Positions 16,362 through 24,870 of a stretch of DNA of 64,000 nucleotides are shown here, piece after piece (positions within the stretch are counted from its first letter, which is position 1; every line of letters begins with the position of its first letter). Source of the DNA: Oscillospiraceae bacterium (GTDB lineage Bacteria > Bacillota > Clostridia > Oscillospirales > Oscillospiraceae); assembly GCA_017501695.1 (NCBI GenBank), contig JAFVWL010000005.1, forward strand, positions 1 to 64,000. The letters are read 5' to 3'. A model generated the notes under the pieces. It was not told the origin of the DNA. It worked only from the letters and a program-made list of their open reading frames with translations, and did no database searches. The translations under genes were made by a program, and so were the position numbers.

Positions 16362-16372
16362 AAGGTGCGGCT

Positions 16373-17299
16373 ATGGAACAGAAAAAGAATTGGATTGCCA
16401 TGCTGCTTCGGGCAATTGCCATGCTTGTTGTCCTGCTGCTTCTGTTGGCCTGTATGGTCCTTTTCTGGCATTTTCCCCGGTATCTGCTGCGGCAGGAGCC
16501 GGTTGAGATCCCGGCAGGGGACAGCGGTACAGTGAAGCTTATGAGCTGCAATCTGCGGTGCCTGACACCGCTGGATCTGAACCAGCGGAGCTGGTTCTAC
16601 CGGGCGGACCTGATCATGGATGGAATCGAAAACCAGGCTCCCGGGATTATCGGCTTCCAGGAAGCCACAGCCTGGCAGTATGACTATCTGGTCCGGTCCA
16701 TGCCGGACTATGACAGTGTGATCACCTACCGGGATGAATCCGTTATTGCCGAGGGATGTCCCATTTTCTACCATACGGAGCGGTTCTCCCTGGTGGACAA
16801 GGGCTCCTTCTGGCTGTCCGAGACCCCGGAGGTCATGAGTAAGGACTGGGGATCTGCCTGCTACCGGATCTGCAGTTATGTGATTTTGACGGACAAATCC
16901 TCCGGAGAGGATTTTGTGGTGTTTAACACCCATTTGGATCATGTCAGCGATGAAGCACGGATCAAGGGGATCCAGGTTGTGTTGGATAAAATCGCCTCCT
17001 TCGGAGGATTGCCCGCTGTTATTATGGGGGATCTGAACGCCCAGGAAGGGTCCCAGACTTATATCAGCGCGACGCAGATCTTCCGGGATGCCCGTTACGC
17101 GGCGGCGGATACCATGGATGGCGGCACATATCAGAACTGGGGCGAAAAGGAAAATCCCAGCCGCATCGACTATTTCATGGTGTCATTTGAGGGCTTTGAA
17201 ATTCTGCGTTATGCGGTGATTTCTGATACTTACAACGATGTTTACGCCAGCGATCATTTTCCCATTGTGCTGGAAGTCCGGTTGGAAGAAGAGGAGTGA
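16373..17299 (+). CDS. Membrane-anchored endonuclease/exonuclease/phosphatase family hydrolase
   Basis: 308 residues. Residues 8-30 are one strongly hydrophobic segment, so the catalytic domain is anchored, probably outside the membrane. The DNase I-like fold carries the family's residues in order: SCNLR near 55, GFQEA (metal-binding Glu) near 89, FNTHLDHVS near 186, GDLNAQE near 221 and SDHFP (catalytic Asp-His) near 296. Such proteins hydrolyse phosphodiesters or phospholipid and inositol headgroups; the substrate here is unknown. The start is ATG 16373 with AAAGGTG upstream; the upstream in-frame TTG overlaps the previous stop. It is second in the operon, 3 bases before the CLC gene. Confidence 0.85.
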   Translation: MEQKKNWIAMLLRAIAMLVVLLLLLACMVLFWHFPRYLLRQEPVEIPAGDSGTVKLMSCNLRCLTPLDLNQRSWFYRADLIMDGIENQAPGIIGFQEATAWQYDYLVRSMPDYDSVITYRDESVIAEGCPIFYHTERFSLVDKGSFWLSETPEVMSKDWGSACYRICSYVILTDKSSGEDFVVFNTHLDHVSDEARIKGIQVVLDKIASFGGLPAVIMGDLNAQEGSQTYISATQIFRDARYAAADTMDGGTYQNWGEKENPSRIDYFMVSFEGFEILRYAVISDTYNDVYASDHFPIVLEVRLEEEE

Positions 17300-17302
17300 T
17301 CT

Positions 17303-18574
17303 ATGATGAAAAATGAGGAGCTTCGCGGGTATTTGCGCCATGGTACCCGGTTCGCTGTGGCGTTTTTTAAGTGGCTTGTCCTTGGATTAGGCATCGGTGT
17401 GTTTGTTGGTACCGTGGCATCCTGCTTTGGCCACGTTCTGGTGTTTGTGAATGACCTGAGAGGGCAGTGGCCTTTGCTGAAGCTGGGCCTGCCTGTGGGC
17501 GGTCTTCTGATCGTGTTCCTGTACCGGATCTTTAAGAACCATTCCGACAGGGGCACCAATACGGTGGTTGCATCCCTGCAGTCCAGCACGGATATCCCCG
17601 GCCGCATGGCACCTCTGATTTTTGTGTCCACGGTGATTACCCATCTGTTTGGCGGCAGTGCCGGACGGGAGGGCGCGGCGCTGCAGCTTGGCGGCAGCAT
17701 TGCCAACAAGCTGGGAAGGATGATGAAGCTTTCCGAAAGTGACCGGCATACCATCATTATGAGCGGCATGAGCGCGGGCTTTTCCGCTCTGTTCGGGACT
17801 CCCATGGCGGCGGCTATTTTCTCCATGGAGGTGGTCCGGGTAGGAACCATGCAGTACAGTGCCTTTGTGCCCTGCGTCATCGCCTCGGTATCTGCCAATT
17901 TTACAGCGAAGTTTTTCCGGGTCCCGCCGGAAACCTTCCTGTTTTCCAATGTACCGGAATTCGCTCCCGGAAGCTTTGCGCTGATTTTGCTCTTTGCCGT
18001 TGCCACGGCCCTGGTCAGCATTTTGTTCTGTGTGGTCCTCCATGAGACGGAGCATCTGCTGGAGAAAAAACTGAAGAACCCCTATGTCCGCATTGGGGTG
18101 GTGGGCGCGGTGATCGTAGCCCTGACCTTCCTGCTGGGAACGGATGTGTATCTGGGTTCCGGTATGGGCATCATTGAGGATATTTTCCATCATGGCGGCG
18201 GTGTGGTCTGGTACGCGTTCCTGCTGAAGATTTTGTTCACCGCATTGACCATTGGGGCCGGCTTCAAGGGCGGCGAGATCGTACCGTCCTTTACCATCGG
18301 CGCGGCCTTCGGCTGTTGTGTGGCCGGTTTGCTGGGGTTGCCTGTGGAACTGGTCACCGCCTGCGGCATGATCGGCGTATTCTGCGGTGTGACCAACAGT
18401 CCCATTACATCCCTGCTGATTGCTTTCGAGCTGTTCGGCTTCGCAGGAATGCCCTATTTCCTGACCACCGTAGCGGTGACCTATATGCTTTCCGGCTATC
18501 ACAGCCTGTATAAAGTGCAGATTTTTGAGAACTCCAAGACGGAAGCCGATGGAAAAGCGGGGATTCCCCAGTGA
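17303..18574 (+). CDS. CLC-family anion channel/antiporter
   Basis: 423 residues with about ten to twelve hydrophobic helices. CLC signatures are present but altered. GSAGREGAALQLGG stands in place of GREGP; its Glu would be the gating glutamate. YLGSGMGIIED stands in place of GSGIP, and GGEIVPSFTIGA in place of GxFxP. These departures resemble the bacterial CLC branch that includes fluoride/proton antiporters rather than the classical chloride type, but I cannot place it firmly. The start is one of two adjacent ATGs (17303/17306) after GAGGAG. Last gene of a three-gene operon; no fluoride riboswitch is seen upstream. Confidence 0.85.
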   Translation: MMKNEELRGYLRHGTRFAVAFFKWLVLGLGIGVFVGTVASCFGHVLVFVNDLRGQWPLLKLGLPVGGLLIVFLYRIFKNHSDRGTNTVVASLQSSTDIPGRMAPLIFVSTVITHLFGGSAGREGAALQLGGSIANKLGRMMKLSESDRHTIIMSGMSAGFSALFGTPMAAAIFSMEVVRVGTMQYSAFVPCVIASVSANFTAKFFRVPPETFLFSNVPEFAPGSFALILLFAVATALVSILFCVVLHETEHLLEKKLKNPYVRIGVVGAVIVALTFLLGTDVYLGSGMGIIEDIFHHGGGVVWYAFLLKILFTALTIGAGFKGGEIVPSFTIGAAFGCCVAGLLGLPVELVTACGMIGVFCGVTNSPITSLLIAFELFGFAGMPYFLTTVAVTYMLSGYHSLYKVQIFENSKTEADGKAGIPQ

Positions 18575-18610
18575 TTTTTCCTGAAAATGAAGGATTTCCC
18601 GGATAGGGGC

Positions 18611-18639
18611 TTCCAATTTCCGCAAAAGTGTGTTATACT
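18611..18639 (+). promoter_or_regulatory. Promoter of the GT2 glycosyltransferase gene
   Basis: Extended -10 TGTTATACT (18631-18639) with a weak TTCCAA at 18611-18616, spacer 17. Confidence 0.5.
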
Positions 18640-18672
18640 ATTTCGGATTATAAGAAAGGAAGTGTGAGTTTT

Positions 18673-19701
18673 ATGAAGCTCATTTCATTTGCGATTCCCA
18701 GTTATAACTCGGAAGCGTACCTGCATCACGCAGTGGATACCATCCTTACCGGCGGCGAGGATGTGGAGATCATCATTATCAACGACGGCTCCAAGGACGG
18801 CACTGCCGCCATCGCTGACGCCTATGTGGAGAAGTACCCCACCATCGTTAAGGCTGTTCATAAGGAAAACGGCGGCCACGGTTCCGGTGTCAACCGGGGT
18901 CTGGTGGAGGCTACCGGCCTGTTCTACAAGGTGGTTGACTCTGATGACTGGGTGGACGAGAAGGCCCTGAAGGAGATTCTGATTACCCTGAAGCGCCATG
19001 TGTCCAAAGGCATTGAGGCGGATCTGTATATCCACAACTTTGTTTACGAGCACGTGGAGGACAACACCCAGAAGTGCCGCTCCTGGGAGAAGAAGTTCCC
19101 TGTGAACCGGTTCTTTGGCTGGGATGAGGTCAAGCCCTTCGTGGCCTCCGAGACCCTGCTGATGCATAACCTGATGTATAAGACCGAGAAGCTCCGTGCC
19201 TCCGGCACCGTGCTGCCTGAGCATACCTTCTATGTGGATAACATCTTTGCTTACCAGCCCCTGCCTTATATGCAGAAGCTTTACTACATGGATGTGGACC
19301 TGTACCGCTACTTCATTGGCCGGGCGGATCAGTCCGTGAACATCAACAACTTTGTCAAGCGTTACGATCAGCAGATCCGGGTCATGAATCAGATGCTGGG
19401 TGCTTACACCTACGACGAAATGATGGCCATGCCCGAGGGCCTGCGGAAGTATCTGCTGCAGGATCTGAGTGCAATTATGATGAACACCCTGATGTTCTGC
19501 TGCTCCGGCGGCGACGATGAGGTCCGCCGCGCGGCTTACCAGAAGATGTGGGACGACCTGAAGGAGCGGGATCCCAAGCTCTACGATTACCTGTACCACA
19601 AGAGCCTGCCCGCTGTCGTCACCTGGATGCCCTGGAAGGCCAGAGGTTCCTTTATGCTCTTCGGCTACAAGGTCCTGTGCAAGTTCCTGAAGCTGGGCTG
19701 A
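18673..19701 (+). CDS. Family 2 glycosyltransferase
   Basis: 342 residues. GT-A nucleotide-sugar domain at the N-terminus: AIPSYNSEAYL (residues 6-16), then IIIINDGSKDGT near 36-47 and the metal-binding VDSDDW near 93-98. The C-terminal half lacks clear membrane helices, apart from a short hydrophobic tail, and is of a type common in clostridial cell-surface polysaccharide or teichoic-acid-like synthesis. The sugar donor and acceptor cannot be told. The start is ATG 18673 with AAAGGAAG 11 bases upstream. It stands alone with its own promoter. Codon use is strongly biased to C/G-ending codons, suggesting good expression. Confidence 0.88.
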   Translation: MKLISFAIPSYNSEAYLHHAVDTILTGGEDVEIIIINDGSKDGTAAIADAYVEKYPTIVKAVHKENGGHGSGVNRGLVEATGLFYKVVDSDDWVDEKALKEILITLKRHVSKGIEADLYIHNFVYEHVEDNTQKCRSWEKKFPVNRFFGWDEVKPFVASETLLMHNLMYKTEKLRASGTVLPEHTFYVDNIFAYQPLPYMQKLYYMDVDLYRYFIGRADQSVNINNFVKRYDQQIRVMNQMLGAYTYDEMMAMPEGLRKYLLQDLSAIMMNTLMFCCSGGDDEVRRAAYQKMWDDLKERDPKLYDYLYHKSLPAVVTWMPWKARGSFMLFGYKVLCKFLKLG

Positions 19702-19733
19702 TACAAATATTTCCCGAATTGTTAATAATTCCG

Positions 19734-19764
19734 TTACGAATCAAGTCCCGGATTTTGGTATACT
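19734..19764 (+). promoter_or_regulatory. Promoter of a very short transcription unit
   Basis: Extended -10 TGGTATACT (19756-19764) with a weak TTACGA at 19734-19739 (spacer 19). A terminator follows only about 115 bases downstream. Confidence 0.5.
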
Positions 19765-19798
19765 GATTTCAGAAGAAACGAATGGAGTCAGGACGCCG

Positions 19799-19888
19799 AT
19801 GCCGTGGAAATATTCGCGGATGTTCCGACGGCGCACCCTGTATGAGGCTCCCTTCGGAATAAGGATCATATGGAGCGCGGCGGTCTGA
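19799..19888 (+). CDS. 29-residue basic peptide in its own transcription unit (or small RNA)
   Basis: Short frame beginning MPWKYSRMFRRRTLYEAPFG and ending IWSAAV, with GGAG 11 bases upstream. It sits between an extended -10 promoter (19756-19764) and a strong terminator (19877-19908). Its TGA lies inside the 5' arm of the terminator stem. The peptide is strongly basic and rich in aromatic residues. It may be a real small protein, a leader, or a chance frame in a small RNA of about 135 nt. I know of no match. Confidence 0.4.
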   Translation: MPWKYSRMFRRRTLYEAPFGIRIIWSAAV

Positions 19889-19908
19889 AATCAGACCGCC
19901 GCATTTTT
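19877..19908 (+). terminator. Terminator of the short unit
   Basis: Perfect 12-bp stem (19877-19888 with 19891-19902), 2-base loop, followed by ATTTTT. Confidence 0.85.
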
Positions 19909-19912
19909 CTTC

Positions 19913-19942
19913 GAAAAGCCCCCGGAAGCAAGCTTCCGGGGG
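19913..19942 (-). terminator. Terminator of pgsA-like gene
   Basis: 10-bp stem CCCCCGGAAG/CTTCCGGGGG followed on the minus strand by CTTTT, 7 bases after the stop. Confidence 0.8.
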
Positions 19943-19948
19943 TAGTTG

Positions 19949-20557
19949 TTATTCTTCGGGTTCCTTGGGCTCCTTGGTGTGGAGCTTCAGGTCAGTGACC
20001 TTGGATTCTTTTCCGTAGTAGGCCATGACATAGTCGCCAAAAGCGATGAGCAGGAAAATGATGTCGATCCAGATCATCAGGTTGGCGGTCAGGTCCTGCA
20101 TACCGGGGAGCATGACCATAAAGATCAGGGTGACAAAAAGGACCGTGGTGCAGACCTTGCCGGACATCAGGGCACCGTCCAGGGCCTTGCCTTTGCGCAG
20201 GTTCATGCCCATGGCGATGAGCTGGAAGCCTTCCTTGATCACAAACAGGAAGATCAGCAGGAACATGAGCGGATACCGGAAAGCAAGGCAGATAATCAGG
20301 GCAAACTGGGTGGCCTTGTCAGCAATGGGGTCCAAAAGCTTGCCCAGATTGGAGATCATGTTGAACCGCCGGGCAATCTGTCCGTCCAGAAGATCCGTGA
20401 TGCAGGAAACTGCCAGAATTCCGGCGGAAAGATAATAGTGCCATTCCTCGGTGGCATTCAGATAAATCACCACATACACCGGAATCAGGATCAGCCGGAA
20501 CAGGCTCAGCAGATTCGGTATGGTCATTATTTCTTTTTTCCAGTCAATATTGGTCAT
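19949..20557 (-). CDS. pgsA: CDP-alcohol phosphatidyltransferase, PgsA-like
   Basis: 202 residues, several membrane helices. It contains the family signature DG-x2-AR-x8-G-x3-D-x3-D (DLLDGQIARRFNMISNLG, then KLLDPIADK, residues about 54-82), which binds CDP-diacylglycerol and metal. It most likely makes phosphatidylglycerophosphate from CDP-diacylglycerol and glycerol-3-phosphate; a cardiolipin or other CDP-alcohol variant cannot be excluded. The acidic tail (EPKEPEE) is unusual but short. The start ATG has GGAGGAA upstream; own promoter and terminator. Confidence 0.88.
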   Translation of the reverse strand: MTNIDWKKEIMTIPNLLSLFRLILIPVYVVIYLNATEEWHYYLSAGILAVSCITDLLDGQIARRFNMISNLGKLLDPIADKATQFALIICLAFRYPLMFLLIFLFVIKEGFQLIAMGMNLRKGKALDGALMSGKVCTTVLFVTLIFMVMLPGMQDLTANLMIWIDIIFLLIAFGDYVMAYYGKESKVTDLKLHTKEPKEPEE

Positions 20558-20602
20558 GCGTTATTCCTCCAGAGCGTGGATGTTCGTCACGCCACTTAGC
20601 TT

Positions 20603-20631
20603 ATTATACGCCCAAGTCCCCAACGAATCAA
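20603..20631 (-). promoter_or_regulatory. Promoter of pgsA-like gene
   Basis: TTGATT (20631-20626), 17 bases, perfect TATAAT (20608-20603) on the minus strand. Confidence 0.75.
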
Positions 20632-20692
20632 GAGGTAATGTGGGTTTCTCTGAAAAAATTTAAGGAATTCAATCGAAGGGTGCAACGGTGTG

Positions 20693-21223
20693 TCAGTATC
20701 CGGCGAAATGATTGGCGTGAAGACTGAAATGGTGGGCCAGGTATTTCCAGGTGATCCGGTCCAGCTCTCCCGTTGGCGGAAGCCCCGCTAAGAGCTGGAA
20801 AGCCGCCAGAGCCTGGGCAGTGGACCCGTCCAGGGTCCCGGATACCTCCGGAGCATCAATGGATGGATAGTCGTTGGACATGGACAGGAGGATCGCCTGG
20901 AGCAGATACAGGTAAGGACTCCGGTCACCCCGGCGGAAAACCTGATCCGGTTCCAGGATAATCTCGATGGCCTGGGCCTCACCGATCCGGTCCAGGGCGG
21001 GCTCATAGACGCCCACGATCCGGTCCCAGGTTGCCTGGTCCGTGATGCCCGTGGGCGGAATGCCGTATCGCCGTTGGAATGCGGAGACCACATTCATGGT
21101 TGCGCTTCCGTAGATTCCGTCCGGGATCACCGTGGGGATGGTGCCGTCTGCTTCCGCGATTACCCGAAGCATGGTCTGGAGCCCACGGACGCTCTGACCG
21201 ACAAAGGATTCCTCCGGTCTCAT
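20693..21223 (-). CDS. Protein with two peptidoglycan-binding (PG_binding_1) domains
   Basis: 176 residues with no signal peptide. Two PG_binding_1 repeats: residues about 8-68 (VRGLQTMLRVIAE, DGIYGSATMNVVSAFQRRYG, LPPTG-type ending IPPTGITDQATW) and about 98-165 (LYLLQAILLSM, GTLDGSTAQALAAFQ, LPPTGELDRITWKYL). These modules bind peptidoglycan. There is no enzymatic domain. The ATG overlaps the stop of the upstream SpoIID-like gene by four bases, so translation is coupled. It is the last gene of a three-gene set likely acting on spore or cell-wall peptidoglycan. Confidence 0.8.
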   Translation of the reverse strand: MRPEESFVGQSVRGLQTMLRVIAEADGTIPTVIPDGIYGSATMNVVSAFQRRYGIPPTGITDQATWDRIVGVYEPALDRIGEAQAIEIILEPDQVFRRGDRSPYLYLLQAILLSMSNDYPSIDAPEVSGTLDGSTAQALAAFQLLAGLPPTGELDRITWKYLAHHFSLHANHFAGY

Positions 21224-22479
21224 CGAACCACCTCCTGACGAACCGGGTCTTTGGAACCGATCCGAAGATCGGTGCCTGGGAATTGGGTCAAGGTTGCCGT
21301 TTTCGCGTAGCGGTTATTACTGCCGCGAGCCGTATTTCTGCTGCCGGAAAACCCGGCGGTGGGAACCGCGGCGGGGGACTGGTTGGGAAAGTCTTCCCGG
21401 CTTCGCAGACTCGTATTCTCAATGCCGGAATATTGGTCGTAGATTTCCAGCCAGGTATCCGCGTCCACAACGCCGGTTTCCGGCAGGCCAAAACGCCGCT
21501 GGGCTGCCAGCACCGCCGCCCGGGTGGCATTGCCATAGACTCCGTCCACAGTCACATTGGGAATATTGGGGATGAAGGAGGAGAGGACGGAAAGCATATA
21601 CTGTAAGAACCGTACGGATTCTCCGGAGCTTCCCACCCGCAGGGCCTCTGCCGGATTCCAGTTGATGGCGTAGAACTGCTGTCCCTGGCTTCGCAGCTCC
21701 GACAGAGCGGTCACCGCGGTATAGAGCCGGACAATGGTGTACCAGGTTTCGGGACCAACGATGCCATCCGGTGTCAGGTCAAAAATTTCCTGAAAGGCCC
21801 GGACCGTGGCTTCAGTCCGGCTTCCGAATACCCCATCCACGGATGCCAGCTTGGGAATGGCGGGATAGTTCTGGGCAATCCGGTTCAGGGCTGTCTGAAT
21901 CACGACCACATTGGGTCCGCTGCTGCCCAGGCGCAGGGGTGTTCCGGGGTAGGAGGACTGAATGCCCCGGACCGGAGCGTTGACCACGGTTTCCACATTT
22001 CCGTAGTAACTGGTCAGAATCTGATTGGCGTTATAACCCTGCTGGGCCAGGTTCTGGCTGCCCCATTGGCTCAGGCCCTCGCAGGTGACGGTGGTGCCGT
22101 TACAGAATTTGGCGGCCAGGGGCTCCACAAAGCCCGGCCTGCGGAGATAATCGTTAAACAATTCGTCCACAAGCCGGGATACGTTTTCAAAATAGCTTCT
22201 GCCGTTGACAAAATACTGGTCGTAGGCGGTGTTGTTGGTAATGTCGAAATCATAGCCCCGGCTGCGGTAGAATTCTGTATAGACCCGGTTCAGGGCGAAG
22301 GATACAATGGCCAGAATATTGGCCCGCAGGGCAGCTTCATCCCAGGTAGGATAGATTTCGCTGGAGGCTACATTTTTCACATAGTCCACAAAGGGAACGG
22401 TTACATTCTCCGCGTTGGAGGATGGGGCGCCCAAATGGACGGTGATCCGCTGGGGTACATAGGGCACAACTGGGGGCAT
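21220..22479 (-). CDS. SpoIID-like protein with two peptidoglycan-binding domains
   Basis: 419 residues from the ATG at 22479, with AGGAGG 5 bases upstream; an in-frame GTG overlaps that site. Residues about 25-145 resemble the SpoIID/LytB domain (VDYVKNVASSEIYPTWDEAA, ANILAIVSFALNRVY, TNNTAYDQYFVNGRSY, GLSQWGSQNLAQQGY). Two PG_binding_1 modules follow (about 165-240 and 270-350), then a Ser/Arg/Asn-rich tail. SpoIID is a lytic transglycosylase acting on peptidoglycan during engulfment; whether this variant is catalytic is not certain. No signal peptide is obvious, which suggests it acts in the mother cell or on the spore. Three-gene operon. Confidence 0.8.
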   Translation of the reverse strand: MPPVVPYVPQRITVHLGAPSSNAENVTVPFVDYVKNVASSEIYPTWDEAALRANILAIVSFALNRVYTEFYRSRGYDFDITNNTAYDQYFVNGRSYFENVSRLVDELFNDYLRRPGFVEPLAAKFCNGTTVTCEGLSQWGSQNLAQQGYNANQILTSYYGNVETVVNAPVRGIQSSYPGTPLRLGSSGPNVVVIQTALNRIAQNYPAIPKLASVDGVFGSRTEATVRAFQEIFDLTPDGIVGPETWYTIVRLYTAVTALSELRSQGQQFYAINWNPAEALRVGSSGESVRFLQYMLSVLSSFIPNIPNVTVDGVYGNATRAAVLAAQRRFGLPETGVVDADTWLEIYDQYSGIENTSLRSREDFPNQSPAAVPTAGFSGSRNTARGSNNRYAKTATLTQFPGTDLRIGSKDPVRQEVVR

Positions 22480-22488
22480 GGGCACCTC

Positions 22489-22869
22489 CTAAAGATTTTG
22501 GGGCGGAGTACGGAAGATCTCGGTTTTGGTCCAGGCTTCCGGCAGCTCCGGCAAGGGAATGAGCTGCAGGTCCTGGGTGGTTACCGTATCCGGAAAGACC
22601 TGGACCTGCTCGGCTTCGATCTGCTGATAACGCCGCAGCCGGGCATAGATGTTGACGGTGGTATAGGGAACGACTCCGGTATCCGGACGCTGTCCTGCGG
22701 ACAGCTCCGGCACCTCTATGGGCACTTTTTCGATCCTTCCGCTGCGGTCCGTCAGCCGCAGAGCAATGACGTCTCCATCGGCATCCGTGATGGCTACAGC
22801 TACATTTTGCAGGGGAAGCTGGGCTTCGCTGGCATAGGCCCGGACTGTTATGTATCCGGTTGGTGGCAT
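22489..22869 (-). CDS. Small carboxypeptidase-regulatory-like protein upstream of SpoIID-like gene
   Basis: 126 residues, start ATG 22869 with AAGGAGGG upstream. It begins MPPTGYITVRAYASEAQLPL and continues with VAVAITDADGDVIALRLTDRSG, the pattern of a small beta-sandwich such as CarboxypepD_reg or transthyretin-like domains. No signal peptide or enzyme motif. It ends 9 bases before the next gene's ATG, so it is part of the same operon as the SpoIID-like and peptidoglycan-binding genes. It may be a structural or adaptor protein in the same sporulation or wall process; this is inference. Confidence 0.65.
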   Translation of the reverse strand: MPPTGYITVRAYASEAQLPLQNVAVAITDADGDVIALRLTDRSGRIEKVPIEVPELSAGQRPDTGVVPYTTVNIYARLRRYQQIEAEQVQVFPDTVTTQDLQLIPLPELPEAWTKTEIFRTPPQNL

Positions 22870-22998
22870 GGGAATCCCTCCTTCATGGTTACGATACCAG
22901 AATATGCGCAATGGAAAAAAATGTTCATTCCCGGACAATATCAGGAAAGTATTTCCAAGTCCCGCATAGAATACAGGTGGGAAAGGAGACGGATGCCA

Positions 22999-24819
22999 AT
23001 GTGCGCGATTTCTGGAATCATTGAACTGAAGCGGAATCCCGATGTCCTTGAAAAAATGATCCTGACCATGCTCCGGCGGGGGCCGGACGACGCGGGGATT
23101 TATGAGTGCGGTCCGTGCTGCCTGCTTCATACCCGGCTGGCGGTCATAGATCCGGAGGGAGGACATCAGCCCATGCTCCTGGAATGGGAAGGGGAGCGGT
23201 ATTCCCTTGTATATAACGGGGAGCTTTACAATACCCGGGAGCTGCGGGCGGAGCTGGAAGCACTGGGCCATCATTTCGCCACACATTCCGACACGGAGGT
23301 GGTACTCCATGCCTTTGTACAGTGGAAGGAAGACTGCCTGGAAAAGTTTAACGGTATTTTTGCCTTCGGTGTGTGGGCGGAAAAACAGGGCAGGCTCTTT
23401 GTCGCCCGGGACCGGATGGGGGTAAAGCCCTTCTTTTACAAGCTCCATGAACAGGGATTTCTGTTCGCTTCTGAGATCAAAACCATCCTGGCTTATCCCA
23501 CGGTAAGGGCGGAGCTGGATGCGGACGGGGTGGGGCAGATCCTGCTGCTGGGACCCGGGCGGACACCGGGGTCCGGTGTTCTGAAGGATATCCGGGAGCT
23601 GGAGCCAGGGTGCTGCGGGTGGTATGCCCATGGGAAATTCCAGGCCCGGCGGTACTGGAAGCTCCGGGACCGGGAGCATCAGGATTCCTTCGGGGATACG
23701 GTGGAAATGGTCCGGTGGCTGGTCCAGGATTCCATCCGGCGGCAGATGGTGTCCGATGTACCCATTGGGACCTTTTTGTCCGGTGGTCTGGATTCCAGCA
23801 TCATTTCCGCTGTTGTAGCTGAGGAGCTGGGCAAGCGTGGGGAAACACTGAAGACATTTTCTGTGGATTATGAAAACAATGACCGGTATTTTGTGCCTGG
23901 GAAATTCCAGCCCAATTCCGATGGGCATTACATCCGTATGATGACACGGAAGCTGGAATCGGAGCACCATTGGACGGTGCTGACACCGGAACAGCTTGTG
24001 GAAGCCATGGAAACGGCGACAGTTGCCCGGGATCTGCCGGGGATGGCGGATGTGGATTTTTCCCTTCTGGCCTTCTGTGGGGATATCCGGAAGGAGGTCA
24101 CCGTGGCCCTGTCCGGGGAGTGTGCCGATGAGATTTTCGGTGGATACCCATGGTACCGGGATCCGGAGGTCCGGGACCGGGACGGCTTCCCCTGGGCCCA
24201 GAATACCCTGCAGCGGGCAAAACTGCTGCACCCGCAGTTGGCGGCACATCTGGATCCGGTGGAATTTGTGGGAGAGCGGTACCGGCAAACCTTGTTGGAA
24301 AGCGATATTCTTCCCGGTACACCCCAAACGGAACGCCGGATGAAGGAAATGGTGAATTTGAATTACCGGTGGTTTATGCAGACCCTTCTGGACCGGAAGG
24401 ACCGGATGAGTATGTATCATGGCCTGGAGGTCCGGGTGCCCTTCTGTGATTACCGCATCGCGGAATACCTGTACGCGGTGCCTTGGGAATTTAAGGACCA
24501 CCGGGGCAAGGAAAAAGGACTGCTGCGGCAGGCCATGACGGGTTTGCTTCCGGAGGAGGTCCTGTGGCGCAAAAAGAGCCCCTATCCCAAAACCTACGAC
24601 CCCAAATATCTGGAGCTGGTACGGGAAGAACTGGATCATCTTCTGGAAGCATCTCAGGCACCAATCTGGCAGATCGTTGACCGTTCAGCCCTGGAGGACC
24701 TGGTTTCCTCGGAATATGCCTGGCCCTGGTACGGTCAGCTTATGAAGCTTCCCCAGACCATAGCCTTTATGCTCCAGGTAAACATTTGGTTAACAAAGTA
24801 TAAAATTTCTGTAATATGA
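22999..24819 (+). CDS. asnB: Asparagine synthetase (glutamine-hydrolysing)
   Basis: 606 residues. The N-terminal Ntn glutaminase requires Cys immediately after Met; the ATG at 22999 gives MCAISG, so it was chosen over the ATG at 22993. The domain shows MLRRGPDDAG, HTRLAVID and YNGELYN. The C-terminal ATP-dependent synthetase has FLSGGLDSSIISAVV (near 265-280, PP-loop) and LSGECADEIFGGYPWY. It converts aspartate, glutamine and ATP to asparagine in the cytoplasm. The end (WLTKYKISVI) is normal. It is divergent from the SpoIID-like set. The adjacent lipoprotein gene has its own promoter. Confidence 0.95.
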   Translation: MCAISGIIELKRNPDVLEKMILTMLRRGPDDAGIYECGPCCLLHTRLAVIDPEGGHQPMLLEWEGERYSLVYNGELYNTRELRAELEALGHHFATHSDTEVVLHAFVQWKEDCLEKFNGIFAFGVWAEKQGRLFVARDRMGVKPFFYKLHEQGFLFASEIKTILAYPTVRAELDADGVGQILLLGPGRTPGSGVLKDIRELEPGCCGWYAHGKFQARRYWKLRDREHQDSFGDTVEMVRWLVQDSIRRQMVSDVPIGTFLSGGLDSSIISAVVAEELGKRGETLKTFSVDYENNDRYFVPGKFQPNSDGHYIRMMTRKLESEHHWTVLTPEQLVEAMETATVARDLPGMADVDFSLLAFCGDIRKEVTVALSGECADEIFGGYPWYRDPEVRDRDGFPWAQNTLQRAKLLHPQLAAHLDPVEFVGERYRQTLLESDILPGTPQTERRMKEMVNLNYRWFMQTLLDRKDRMSMYHGLEVRVPFCDYRIAEYLYAVPWEFKDHRGKEKGLLRQAMTGLLPEEVLWRKKSPYPKTYDPKYLELVREELDHLLEASQAPIWQIVDRSALEDLVSSEYAWPWYGQLMKLPQTIAFMLQVNIWLTKYKISVI

Positions 24820-24841
24820 CCAATTTGCACCCCTGAAAGCG

Positions 24842-24870
24842 TTGACGGTTTTCTTCCTTTGTGGTAATAT
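24842..24870 (+). promoter_or_regulatory. Promoter of lipoprotein gene at 24946
   Basis: TTGACG (24842-24847), 17 bases, TAATAT (24865-24870). The leader of about 70 bases to the ATG has some pairing (CCGGAGC with GCTTCCGG) but matches no riboswitch I can name. Confidence 0.65.
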
